Origin: Variovorax paradoxus B4
GTDB taxonomy: Bacteria > Pseudomonadota > Gammaproteobacteria > Burkholderiales > Burkholderiaceae_C
Length of the DNA: 64,000 nucleotides
NCBI RefSeq assembly: GCF_000463015.1
Contig: NC_022247.1
Span: 1,178,001-1,242,000 of the forward strand
Reading direction: 5' to 3'
Made by a program: the position numbers and the translations under genes. Each line of letters begins with the position of its first letter. Position 1 is the stretch's first letter. The notes under the pieces are model-generated. The model did no database searches. It was not told the origin of the DNA and saw only the letters and a program-made list of their open reading frames with translations. Of the stretch, positions 18,247 through 26,000 are shown piece by piece.

Positions 18247-19208
18247 CCCGCGGTGCCTCCCGCGCTGTTGCCGCCCGCGGAGCGCGCCGCGGGTGCGGCT
18301 GCCACCCTGCGGCTCGCGGCCGTATGCAGCAGCAGCCCGCCGACCACCATCGCCATGCCGGCCAACTCGTTGGCCGATGGCAGCTTGCCCAGCGCAACGC
18401 CCATCAACAGCGCCGACACCGGGACGAAATTCAGGAACGCCGTGCCGGTGACGGCGCCCAGCGTGCGAACGCCGTAGTTGAAGGCCAGCACGGAGATGGC
18501 GGACGGCACCAGGCCCACGAACAGCAGCGCGTGCCACGACAGGCGCAGGCCCTCGGCACTGGGTGCATGGCTGGCGCCAAGGGCGGTGGCGATCAGCGCG
18601 CCCGCCAGCAGCAGCGGCCAGGAAGCCAGCACCGTGAGGGCCGAATACTCGACCACGTCGAACGCGGGAAAGCGCGCCGCGCCGCGCGTGTACCAGATCC
18701 AGCCCAGCGTGCCGGCAAAGGCCACCGCGTCGCCGAAGAGCGTCGAACCGGCGGATGGGGAAGCCGCACCGAAGAAGAGGCCCGATACCATGGCGACGCC
18801 CGCGAGCGCGAGCGCCGTCGCCAGCAGCGCCAGTCGCGCGGGCCGCACGCCGTCGAAGGCCCAGCGGACCAGCTGCGTGGTCATGGGCGTGGTGGCCACG
18901 ATCACCGCGCCGTGCGACGGCACCGAATGCGCGAGCCCGACGAACAGCATCACGCTGAAGACGCCGAAGCCCGCGGCGCCCCGCAGCGCCAGCGGGCCCG
19001 CGTGCCGGCGGAGCTTGCGCCAGGGCGCCGCGCCGCGCGGCAGCAGCAGCGCGGCGAACAGCAGGGCCGACATGCTGTAGCGGATCAGCGTGAGCCACAC
19101 GGGTTCGACGTGCTGCAGAACGCCCTTGCCGACAAGGAACATGGCGCCCCATCCGGAGGTGGCGAGCAGCAGCGCGGCGATGCCGAGCGGGCGTGGATTG
19201 GTGGACAT
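18216..19208 (-). CDS. DMT-superfamily (EamA) transporter
   Basis: A 330-residue inner-membrane protein with ten hydrophobic segments arranged as two EamA repeats. It starts MSTNPRPLGIAALLLATSGW, with the family-typical WGAMFLVGKGVLQHVEP after the first helix. The second repeat includes the conserved end SALLMGVALGKLPSANELAGMAMVVGGLLL. The substrate is usually a metabolite or amino acid for export. The C-terminal Ala/Gly-rich tail is long and overlaps the convergent GNAT gene antisense. It is divergent from a LysR gene (138 bp between starts), its probable regulator. Confidence 0.88.
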   Translation of the reverse strand: MSTNPRPLGIAALLLATSGWGAMFLVGKGVLQHVEPVWLTLIRYSMSALLFAALLLPRGAAPWRKLRRHAGPLALRGAAGFGVFSVMLFVGLAHSVPSHGAVIVATTPMTTQLVRWAFDGVRPARLALLATALALAGVAMVSGLFFGAASPSAGSTLFGDAVAFAGTLGWIWYTRGAARFPAFDVVEYSALTVLASWPLLLAGALIATALGASHAPSAEGLRLSWHALLFVGLVPSAISVLAFNYGVRTLGAVTGTAFLNFVPVSALLMGVALGKLPSANELAGMAMVVGGLLLHTAASRRVAAAPAARSAGGNSAGGTAGYCACGASAR

Positions 19209-19346
19209 GGTGTGCGGGCCTCGTTGCATTGAATCGATGGCGCCAAGCTTCGGCTTTTTCACGCCCTGCGGCCATTCGCTTCTTTGGACCGGGCGCTCCG
19301 AAAAAACGAACGGACGCAGGCCGCGCAAGCGCTCACAATTTGTGCC

Positions 19347-20222
19347 ATGGAGCTCTACCAACTGAAGACCTTCGTCGCCATTGCGAAGGAGGGCAGCCTC
19401 ACCCGCGCCGCCGAGCGCGTGTTCACCAGCGCGCCGGCCGTCAGCGCCCAGCTCAAGGCACTGGAAGATGAGCTGGGCGTGAAGCTGTTCGAGCGCACGC
19501 CGCGCGGCATGGTGCCCACGCAGGCCGGCCGCAGCCTGCTCGAGGAAGCCGAGCGCACGCTGGCCTCGGCCATGCGCATGCGCTCGGCCGCCGAGCAGCT
19601 CCGTGGCGCGGCGCAAGGCGTGGTGCGCTTCGGCACCGTGGTCGACCCGGTGGCGCTGCGACTGGGCGAGGTGCTGGTCAAGCTTGCGGAGCGCCATCCG
19701 CAGGTCACGCTGCAGCTGCGGCAGGGCCTGTCGTTCGAGACGCTGGCGGCGGTGCAGCGCGGCGAGCTCGACTGCGCCTACGCGCTCAGCGACAGCGAGC
19801 AGGTCGAAGGCATGGAGCTGCTGCGCCTCGTTCCGGTCGAGCTGGTCGTGACGCTGCCGCGGCCGGTTTCCGAGGCCCACCCCGGCCTCACGCTCGACGA
19901 GCTCACCCGCCTGCCGTGGGTGGGAACGCCGCCCTCGTGCATCCTGCGCACGCACCTTGAGAAGCTCTTTGCGGGCGCCGGCCGCGACTACCGGCAAGGG
20001 CGCACGGCCGACAGCGAAAGCGCCGTGCGCAGCATGGTCGCAAGCGGCATGGGCGCGGGCCTTCTGCGGCTCGACCAGGCCGAGCAGGGCGAGCGCAACG
20101 GCGAGCTCGCGATCTGGAACGGCTGGCGCTCGCGCACCTGGCTCTGCTGGCTCGCAGCCGAAGGCCGGCACGCGAGCGCCGTCGAGGCGGTGCGCGGCGC
20201 GGTGCTCGAAACCTGGACCTGA
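19347..20222 (+). CDS. LysR-family transcriptional regulator
   Basis: A 291-residue LTTR. The HTH domain at residues 1-60 reads MELYQLKTFVAIAKEGSLTR and AERVFTSAPAVSAQLKALEDELGVKLFERTPRGM. The effector domain follows (VRFGTVVDPVALRLGEVLVKLAERHPQ). It lies divergent to the EamA transporter gene with a 138-bp intergenic region, so control of that exporter is the likely role (inference). It is on the same strand as, and 64 bp before, the next gene, which begins a separate unit. Confidence 0.88.
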   Translation: MELYQLKTFVAIAKEGSLTRAAERVFTSAPAVSAQLKALEDELGVKLFERTPRGMVPTQAGRSLLEEAERTLASAMRMRSAAEQLRGAAQGVVRFGTVVDPVALRLGEVLVKLAERHPQVTLQLRQGLSFETLAAVQRGELDCAYALSDSEQVEGMELLRLVPVELVVTLPRPVSEAHPGLTLDELTRLPWVGTPPSCILRTHLEKLFAGAGRDYRQGRTADSESAVRSMVASGMGAGLLRLDQAEQGERNGELAIWNGWRSRTWLCWLAAEGRHASAVEAVRGAVLETWT

Positions 20223-20286
20223 GCGGCGCGCGGGGAGGCCTGCCAAATTTGCAGAGTGCGCGCGCCCTGTCATCATTCGCGCCTGC

Positions 20287-21957
20287 ATGACCCAAGAACC
20301 GACTCTTCCCATGGATCTGTTGAACCGCGCCAGGCAGCTCCTGGCCGCCCCGGACGGCACGCTGCCCGGCGCCGCCGCCACGCCCGAGGCCGGCTGCGTG
20401 GCCTTCATTGCCATGGGCGACGGCGCGAGCCGAGCGCGCGTGGTCGCCGGGCGTGCAGAAAGCGCCGAGCAGGCCTGGCAAAAGGCCAGCGATGCAGCCA
20501 TTGCGCTCGCGCAGCGCATCGGCATGCAGCCCCGCCACGTGCGCGTGGAGCTGGTCGACCAGGTCGAGCCCATGAGCTGGGGCGCGCTGAAGGCCCGCCT
20601 GGCGCGCACCAAGCGCAACTACTTCAACCGGGGCGTGTCCTTCGACGCGAAGTTCGACGTGGCGCTGCTCGCGCCGGAGATCAACGGCAGCGCCATCTTC
20701 TACAACGGCACCGTGGAGCATGCCGAGCCCAATCCGGGCAACCTGCGCCTTCATGCAAAGCGGCGCTTCGGTGCCGAGCTCGATTTTCCGCAGGACGACA
20801 CGGCGCCGGTGTGGTGCTTCGTCACCCGGGCCGCCTATGCCGATGCCGAAGGTGCGTGGCCGATCACGCCCGAGGGGCAGTCGGCGGGCTATCGAATGCT
20901 GCCCGAGTGGAGCGCCGGCCAGGTGCGCCGCCTCGTGGACAGCGCCAGCGACTATCTCGCGGCGCAGGTCAAGCCCACGGGCGAGTTCCACTACGGCTGG
21001 TTCCCGTGTTTCGACCGCGCGATTCCCACTTACAACACCCTGCGCCACGCGAGCTCGACCTACGCGCTGCTCGAGGCCTGGGAGCTGACCCGCAGCGACA
21101 GCCAGAAGGCGGCCATCGACCGCTCGCTGTCGCTGCTGACGCAGCGGCTGATCCGCCAGGTCGAGCTGCCCGATGGCACGCGCGCGGCCTACCTGCTGGA
21201 CATCGGCGACGAGATCAAGCTCGGCGGCAACGCGGTGTGCCTGCTGGCGCTCGTCAAGTACACGGAGCTCACGGGCGATCCGCAGTACCTGCCGCTGATG
21301 GAGCAGCTCGCGCTCGGCATCCAGGCCATGCAGGACCCGGCCAGCGGGCGCTTCGTGCACGTGCTGAACTACCCGTCGCTCGAGGTGAAGGACGCATTCC
21401 GCGTCATCTACTACGACGGCGAAGCCGCCTTCGGCCTGATGCGCCTGTACGGGCTCACGCGCGACGAGCGCTGGCTCGCCGTGGTCGAGAAGGCCTTCGA
21501 GCATTTCATTGCCGCGGAGCACTGGCGCGCGCACGATCACTGGCTGAGCTATTGCGTGAACGAGCTCACGCGCTACAGGCCCGAAACGCGCTACTACCAG
21601 TTCGGCCTGCGCAACGTGGCCGACTACCTGGACTTCGTGCTGGAGCGCATCACCACCTTTCCGACCCTGCTCGAGCTGATGATGGCCGCGCGCGAGATGG
21701 TGGAGCGCCTTGCCGCCGACCCCGCGCTGCGCCTGCTGCTCGAGGGCTTCGACCGCGCCAGGTTCGACCGCGCGCTCGAGCATCGCGCGCGCTACCTGGC
21801 CAACGGCTACTTCTGGCCCGAGCTCGCGATGTTCTTCCGCAACCCCGAGCGCATTGCCGGTTCGTTCTTCATCAAGCACCACAGCTTCCGCGTGCGCATC
21901 GACGACGTGGAGCACTATCTGTCCGGGCTCATTGCCTACTGGAAGCACCGCCGATGA
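20287..21957 (+). CDS. Unrecognised protein with C-terminal alpha/alpha-toroid (six-hairpin-like) region
   Basis: A 556-residue cytoplasmic-looking protein with no signal peptide. Residues 30-130 form an alpha/beta unit (GCVAFIAMGDGASRARVV...AWQKASDAAIALAQR...VRVELVDQVEPM) followed by KARLARTKRNYFNRGVSFD. From about residue 215 it consists of repeated paired helices with aromatic/Gly turns: HYGWFPCFDRAIPTYNTLRH, DIGDEIKLGGNAVCLLALVK, IYYDGEAAFGLMRLYGLT and HWLSYCVNELTRYRPE. This is the pattern of (alpha/alpha)6 toroids such as GH88/AGE-type glycosidases and epimerases. I cannot name its family. The start of galM overlaps its stop (ATGA), so a sugar-related function is likely. Confidence 0.6.
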   Translation: MTQEPTLPMDLLNRARQLLAAPDGTLPGAAATPEAGCVAFIAMGDGASRARVVAGRAESAEQAWQKASDAAIALAQRIGMQPRHVRVELVDQVEPMSWGALKARLARTKRNYFNRGVSFDAKFDVALLAPEINGSAIFYNGTVEHAEPNPGNLRLHAKRRFGAELDFPQDDTAPVWCFVTRAAYADAEGAWPITPEGQSAGYRMLPEWSAGQVRRLVDSASDYLAAQVKPTGEFHYGWFPCFDRAIPTYNTLRHASSTYALLEAWELTRSDSQKAAIDRSLSLLTQRLIRQVELPDGTRAAYLLDIGDEIKLGGNAVCLLALVKYTELTGDPQYLPLMEQLALGIQAMQDPASGRFVHVLNYPSLEVKDAFRVIYYDGEAAFGLMRLYGLTRDERWLAVVEKAFEHFIAAEHWRAHDHWLSYCVNELTRYRPETRYYQFGLRNVADYLDFVLERITTFPTLLELMMAAREMVERLAADPALRLLLEGFDRARFDRALEHRARYLANGYFWPELAMFFRNPERIAGSFFIKHHSFRVRIDDVEHYLSGLIAYWKHRR

Positions 21958-23024
21958 ACAGCAGCATCGCCACCCGCGAATTCGGCCGCATGCCCGACGG
22001 GCGCATCGTGACCGAATACACCCTGGACAACGGCCTCGGCCTGCGCCTGGGCGCCATCAACCATGGCGGCATCGTCACCGCATTGCGCGTGCCGGACCGC
22101 CACGGGCACAGCGGCAACATCGTGCTCGGCCTGCCGACGCTCGCGGACTACCTCGGCCCCCATCCGCACCTGGGCACCATCGTCGGGCGCTATGCGAACC
22201 GCATCGCGGGTGGGCGCTTCACGCTCGATGGCGTTGCACACCAGCTCGACCTGAACAACGGCGCCAACTCGCTGCATGGCGGTCACCAGGGCTTCGGCAC
22301 GCGCTTCTGGCAGATCGAGCCGGTGCCGGCGGACAGCGCGGCGGGCGAAATCGCCATCGACCTTCGCTACACCAGCGCCGACGGCGAAGAAGGCTTTCCC
22401 GGCGAGGTGCAGGTGACGGTGCGCTACACGCTCAGCACCACCGAGAACGCCTGGCGCATCGACTACCGCGCCATGACCGACCGGCCGACGGTGTTGAACC
22501 TGAGCCATCACGACTACTTCAACCTCGCGGGCGAAGGCGCGGTGCTGGACCAGCGGCTCACGATTCCCGCGAGCCGTTATTGCCCGGTGGATGCGGGCCT
22601 GATTCCCCTCGGCCTCGCGCCGGTGGCCGGAACACCGTTCGACTTTCGCGTGGCCACGCCCATCGGGGAGCGCATCGATGCGCCGCACGAGCAACTGCGC
22701 ACGGCCGGCGGCTACGACCACAACTGGGTGCTCGACCGCGAGCCGGCCGGCATGGCGCTGGCGGCTCGGCTCGAGCACCCGCCTTCCGGGCGCGTGATGG
22801 AAGTGCACACGACCGAGCCGGCGGTGCAGTTCTATTCGGGCAACTTTCTCGATGGCAGCCTGCGCGGCCCCGATGGAGAGAGCTTCCGGCGCGGCGCCGG
22901 GCTGTGCCTGGAAACGCAGCACTACCCCGACTCGCCGAACCAGCCGGACTTTCCTTCGACGGCGCTGCGGCCGAACGAAGTGTTCAGCAGCACCACGCTG
23001 CACCGCTTCGGCACACTGGCCTAG
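21954..23024 (+). CDS. galM: Aldose 1-epimerase (galactose mutarotase)
   Basis: A 356-residue enzyme interconverting alpha and beta anomers of aldohexoses and pentoses. Visible landmarks are ATALRVPDRHG-like start residues, GRYANRIAGGRFTLDG, NNGANSLHGGHQGFGTRFW, then the catalytic histidine region LNLSHHDYFNLAG and the C-terminal FYSGNFLDG...LETQHYPDSPNQPDFP with the catalytic Glu. It is coupled to the upstream toroid protein (ATGA) and faces the aldonolactonase gene, with which it shares the palindrome CTAG as overlapping stops. Beside an oxidative arabinose/galactose pathway whose dehydrogenase may prefer one anomer, its role there is plausible. Confidence 0.92.
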   Translation: MNSSIATREFGRMPDGRIVTEYTLDNGLGLRLGAINHGGIVTALRVPDRHGHSGNIVLGLPTLADYLGPHPHLGTIVGRYANRIAGGRFTLDGVAHQLDLNNGANSLHGGHQGFGTRFWQIEPVPADSAAGEIAIDLRYTSADGEEGFPGEVQVTVRYTLSTTENAWRIDYRAMTDRPTVLNLSHHDYFNLAGEGAVLDQRLTIPASRYCPVDAGLIPLGLAPVAGTPFDFRVATPIGERIDAPHEQLRTAGGYDHNWVLDREPAGMALAARLEHPPSGRVMEVHTTEPAVQFYSGNFLDGSLRGPDGESFRRGAGLCLETQHYPDSPNQPDFPSTALRPNEVFSSTTLHRFGTLA

Positions 23025-23974
23025 GCTTTGGCCGCTGCGGCGCCGAACTCGGCCGCGGGCAGGCCGGGGCTTCCAATGCGAACCGAGAACAACCCGCCGG
23101 CCAGCGGCTCCGCTTGGAGCTGCCCAGCCGTGAGCCCACTGCGCGCGGTGCTGATGTAGAGCGTGCACAGGTCCTCGCCGCCAAAGGCGCAATCCGTGAC
23201 GTTGCTCGCGGGCAGTTCGATGCGGCACAGTTCGGCGCCGCTCACCGGGTCGTGGCAGCTCACGCAATGGCCGCCCCAGCGTGCAATCCAGAGCCGGCCG
23301 GCCGCGTCGGTCGTCATGCCGTCGGGCAGGCCGTCGCCCCGCGCGAAGCGAAGCCACGCCCGCTTGTTGCCCACCGTGCCGGCTGCGCTGTCGAAGTCGT
23401 AGGCATAGACGCAGCCTTCGACCGTGGCGTTGAAGTACATCGTGCGTTCGTCGAGCGACCAGGTCGGCCCGTTGGTCACGGCAAAGCCATCGTCGTGGCG
23501 CGTGCAGCGGCCATCGGCGTCGAAGCGGTAGAGCGCGCCGGTCGGCGCCACGCAATCGAAGTCCATGGTGCCGCCCCAGAAGCGGCCCTGCCGGTCGCAC
23601 TTGCCGTCGTTGAAGCGGTTGCCGGGCCGGTCGGTTTCGGGCTGGTGCAGGTAGCGCGGCGGTGCATCCACCGCGGGGTCGAAGAACGCGAAGCCGCGGC
23701 GCATGGTGACGATCAGCCCCGGCGCGTCCGCGCGCTCGGCCAGCGCGGTGATCTCCTCGTCGAACTGCCAGCTCCGGCGCGCACCGTTCGCCGGATCGAG
23801 CCGGTACAGGCGGCTTTCGAGGATGTCGATCCAGTAGAGCGCCCGTTCGCGCGGCGACCACAGCGTACCCTCGCCGAGCGTGGCGCCCGCGGGCCACAGG
23901 CACTCGGGTTCGCCGAGGATCGATGGCACGCCGAGGGGTGCGGGAGTGGATGTGCTGCTGCCGGTCTGGGTCAT
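23021..23974 (-). CDS. SMP-30/gluconolactonase-family aldonolactonase (probable L-arabinolactonase)
   Basis: A 317-residue six-bladed beta-propeller. Metal-ligand motifs are present: the LGEGTLW Glu near the N-terminus, the NDGKCDRQGRFWGGTMDF segment with conserved Asn-Asp, the TNGPTWSLDERTMYF Asn, and the GLPDGMTTDAAGRLWIA Asp. The family hydrolyses sugar gamma-lactones; the A. brasilense AraB L-arabinolactonase is the closest functional parallel. It is divergent from the SDR dehydrogenase that would make its lactone, with two palindromes between them. Its stop overlaps that of galM by CTAG. L-arabino-1,4-lactone or D-galactonolactone are the likely substrates. Confidence 0.88.
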   Translation of the reverse strand: MTQTGSSTSTPAPLGVPSILGEPECLWPAGATLGEGTLWSPRERALYWIDILESRLYRLDPANGARRSWQFDEEITALAERADAPGLIVTMRRGFAFFDPAVDAPPRYLHQPETDRPGNRFNDGKCDRQGRFWGGTMDFDCVAPTGALYRFDADGRCTRHDDGFAVTNGPTWSLDERTMYFNATVEGCVYAYDFDSAAGTVGNKRAWLRFARGDGLPDGMTTDAAGRLWIARWGGHCVSCHDPVSGAELCRIELPASNVTDCAFGGEDLCTLYISTARSGLTAGQLQAEPLAGGLFSVRIGSPGLPAAEFGAAAAKA

Positions 23975-24017
23975 TGTCTTGCGCCTTCGTTGTCTCGGTC
24001 CTTGACGCGGCGGATCG

Positions 24018-24035
24018 TATCAAGGCATATTGATA
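24018..24035. promoter_or_regulatory. Palindrome TATCAA-N6-TTGATA, candidate sugar-responsive LysR operator
   Basis: A perfect 6-bp inverted repeat, TATCAAGGCATATTGATA, lies in the AT-rich gap between the divergent lactonase and SDR genes. A second copy with the same ATCAA-N6-TTGAT core follows 38-39 bp downstream centre to centre. The nearest candidate binder is the GbpR/GguR-like LysR protein encoded about 1.8 kb away. Confidence 0.55.
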
Positions 24036-24056
24036 ATAGAAACCTAACTTTATGGC

Positions 24057-24072
24057 ATCAAGTGATATTGAT
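24057..24072. promoter_or_regulatory. Second palindrome ATCAA-N6-TTGAT
   Basis: ATCAAGTGATATTGAT, a perfect 5-bp inverted repeat with a 6-bp spacer, repeats the core of the site at 24018-24035. It sits 38 bp upstream of the TTG start of the SDR gene, where it could overlap that promoter. Confidence 0.55.
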
Positions 24073-24110
24073 TTTGCAATGTCACAGCCAGCTCCCTGGA
24101 GACACGCATC

Positions 24111-24887
24111 TTGAAGGATTCCCCGCAGCTTTCGATTCATCCCAGCCTGAAGGGACGCACGGTGTTCGTCACCGGCGGCGGCAGCGGCATTGGCGCGGCC
24201 ATTGTGGCCGCGTTCGCCGCGCAGGGCGCGCGCGTGGCCTTCGTCGACATTGCCGAGGGCGCGAGCGCCGCGCTCGCGCAGCGCATCGCGCAAGAAGGCC
24301 ATGCGGCGCCGTGGTGGCGCGCCTGCGACGTGCGCGACATCGGCGCGCTGCAGCAGGCCGTGGCCGATGCGGCCGCCGAGCTCGGCGACTTCGCGGTGCT
24401 GGTCAACAACGTGGCGAGCGACGACCGCCACACGCTCGAATCGGTCACGCCCGATTACTACGACAACCGCATGGCCATCAACGAGCGGCCCGCGCTGTTC
24501 GCGATCCAGTCGGTGGTGCCGGGCATGCGGCGGCTGGGCTTCGGCTCGGTCGTCAACCTGGGCTCCACGGGCTGGCAGACCAAGGGCTCGGGCTACCCCT
24601 GCTATGCGATTGCCAAGTCGTCGGTCAACGGCCTCACGCGCGGCCTCGCGGTGGAACTGGGCCGCGACCGCATCCGCATCAACACCGTGTCGCCGGGGTG
24701 GGTGATGACCGAGCGGCAGGTGCAGCTCTGGCTCGACGACGAAGGCGAAGAGGAGCTCAAGCGCAACCAGTGCCTGCCCGACAAGCTGATGCCCGAAGAC
24801 ATCGCGCGCATGGTGCTGTTCCTGGCGTCGGACGACGCGAAGATGTGCACCGCGCAGGAATTCACAGTCGACGCGGGCTGGACCTGA
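24111..24887 (+). CDS. SDR-family sugar 1-dehydrogenase (probable L-arabinose/D-galactose dehydrogenase)
   Basis: A 258-residue short-chain dehydrogenase with a TTG start preceded by GGAG; no in-frame ATG lies near. The Rossmann motif is TGGGSGIGAAI (T-G-x3-G-x-G). An NNVAS motif, a Ser in NLGSTGWQTKG and the catalytic YAIAK (Tyr-x3-Lys) follow, then SPGWVMTERQ. The usual NNAG is NNVA here, a known variation. Encoded divergently from the lactonase and upstream of the aldehyde dehydrogenase/ABC operon, it would oxidise L-arabinose or D-galactose to the lactone with NAD(P)+. Its stop is directly followed by the LysR stop on the other strand. Confidence 0.85.
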   Translation: MKDSPQLSIHPSLKGRTVFVTGGGSGIGAAIVAAFAAQGARVAFVDIAEGASAALAQRIAQEGHAAPWWRACDVRDIGALQQAVADAAAELGDFAVLVNNVASDDRHTLESVTPDYYDNRMAINERPALFAIQSVVPGMRRLGFGSVVNLGSTGWQTKGSGYPCYAIAKSSVNGLTRGLAVELGRDRIRINTVSPGWVMTERQVQLWLDDEGEEELKRNQCLPDKLMPEDIARMVLFLASDDAKMCTAQEFTVDAGWT

Positions 24888-25847
24888 TCAGTCCATTTCG
24901 AGCTTGCGGCCGTAGACGCTGAGGCTCGCGGTCTTCAGCGCCTTCATCATCACCTTCGCGGCCGGCGACAGCAGCCGGTCGGTGCGCGTGATGATGCCGA
25001 AGGCGTCCATGTGGCAGGGCATGTCCAGCGGCAGCAGCGACACGATGCCGTGCGCGGCGTAGTAGCGCGCCACGTCGGATGCGAGCACGGCCACCATGTC
25101 GCTCTGCTGCAGCATGCGCGTGATGAAGAGCAGGGCCGAGCTTTCGATGATGTTGTTCGGCGGCACCAGCCCTTCCTCCTGGAACATCAGCTCGAAGCGG
25201 TGGCGCAGCACGCTGCCCGCGGGCGGCACGATCCAGCCGGCGCCCACCACGTCGCGCAGCGTGAGGCCGCTCACGCCCATGAGCGGATGTCCGGGACGCA
25301 CCAGCGCGCACACCGGCTCCTCCGCCAAGGCTTCGTAGCGCAGCTGCGACTTGTCGTGCTCGGCGAAGAGCCGCGCCACCAGGATGTCGAGCTTGCCCTG
25401 CTCGAGCCGCTCGATCAGCACCGCACTGGTCTCGATCTCGAGCGACACGCGCAGGTCGGGCTGCTCGCGCTTCACCATCGCCACCGCGGGCGGCATCAGC
25501 GTGAGACCGGGCGCGGTGATGGCGCCCACGCCCACCTGGCCGAAGCGGCCGGCCTTGAGCGCGGTGAGTTCGTCGTGCGCCTGGTTCAGGCTGGCCAGTG
25601 CCACGCGGGCATGGCGGATCATGGTTTCGCCGTACCAGGTGGGCCGCATGCCGCGCGGCAGCCGGTCGAACAGCGGCACCTCCAGCACGTCTTCCAGGTC
25701 CTTCAGCAGCTTGGAGGCCGCTGGCTGGGTCATGTTGAGCACCTGGGCCGCGCGGTGGATGTTGCCTTCCTCCGCCAGCGCCACCAGCAAAAGCAGCTGC
25801 CGCGTCTTGAGGCGGGCGCGGATGAACCAGTGGTTGTAGTTGGTCAT
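24888..25847 (-). CDS. GbpR/GguR-like LysR regulator of sugar uptake and oxidation
   Basis: A 319-residue LTTR, with its start taken at MTNYNHWFIRARLKTRQLLL (25847). The longer 352-residue reading from 25946 would cover the operator region. The HTH region is EEGNIHRAAQVLNMTQPAASKLLKDLEDVLEVPLF, followed by DRLPRGMRPTWYGETMIRHA, a block I associate with Agrobacterium GbpR (regulator of chvE) and the GguR group. The effector-binding domain follows. It lies divergent from the aldehyde dehydrogenase/ABC operon and convergent, stop to stop, with the SDR. Control of the entire arabinose/galactose block is therefore likely. Confidence 0.85.
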   Translation of the reverse strand: MTNYNHWFIRARLKTRQLLLLVALAEEGNIHRAAQVLNMTQPAASKLLKDLEDVLEVPLFDRLPRGMRPTWYGETMIRHARVALASLNQAHDELTALKAGRFGQVGVGAITAPGLTLMPPAVAMVKREQPDLRVSLEIETSAVLIERLEQGKLDILVARLFAEHDKSQLRYEALAEEPVCALVRPGHPLMGVSGLTLRDVVGAGWIVPPAGSVLRHRFELMFQEEGLVPPNNIIESSALLFITRMLQQSDMVAVLASDVARYYAAHGIVSLLPLDMPCHMDAFGIITRTDRLLSPAAKVMMKALKTASLSVYGRKLEMD

Positions 25848-25903
25848 GTCTCGTGGGTCGTTGGTTAGAGCTTTGGGCTGAGAGGGTTTTCCAGAATCCA
25901 GCG

Positions 25904-25947
25904 ATTGATATGCATTTTGTCTAAAAAATGATTGGATCGATATCAAT
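25904..25947. promoter_or_regulatory. AT-rich control region with half-sites related to the upstream palindromes
   Basis: This AT-rich stretch separates the LysR gene from the aldehyde dehydrogenase. It contains ATTGATATGCATTTTG (from 25904), sharing the ATATGC core seen in the reverse complement of the 24018 site. It also contains the inverted repeat ATTG-N9-CAAT at 25931-25947 (ATTGGATCGATATCAAT). Candidate operator(s) for the divergent promoters; weaker than the pair at 24018-24072. Confidence 0.4.
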
Positions 25948-26000
25948 TCTGTTCATAGACTCGCCGCACTTCCAAAACGAGAGACAAGGTCGGCGCGCAG

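Noticed and set aside
21710..24922. A 1070-codon open frame on the plus strand
   Set aside because: It runs across galM in another frame, antisense to the lactonase and through the SDR in another frame. Its translation is Arg/Ala/His-rich shadow sequence typical of high-GC DNA without a domain.
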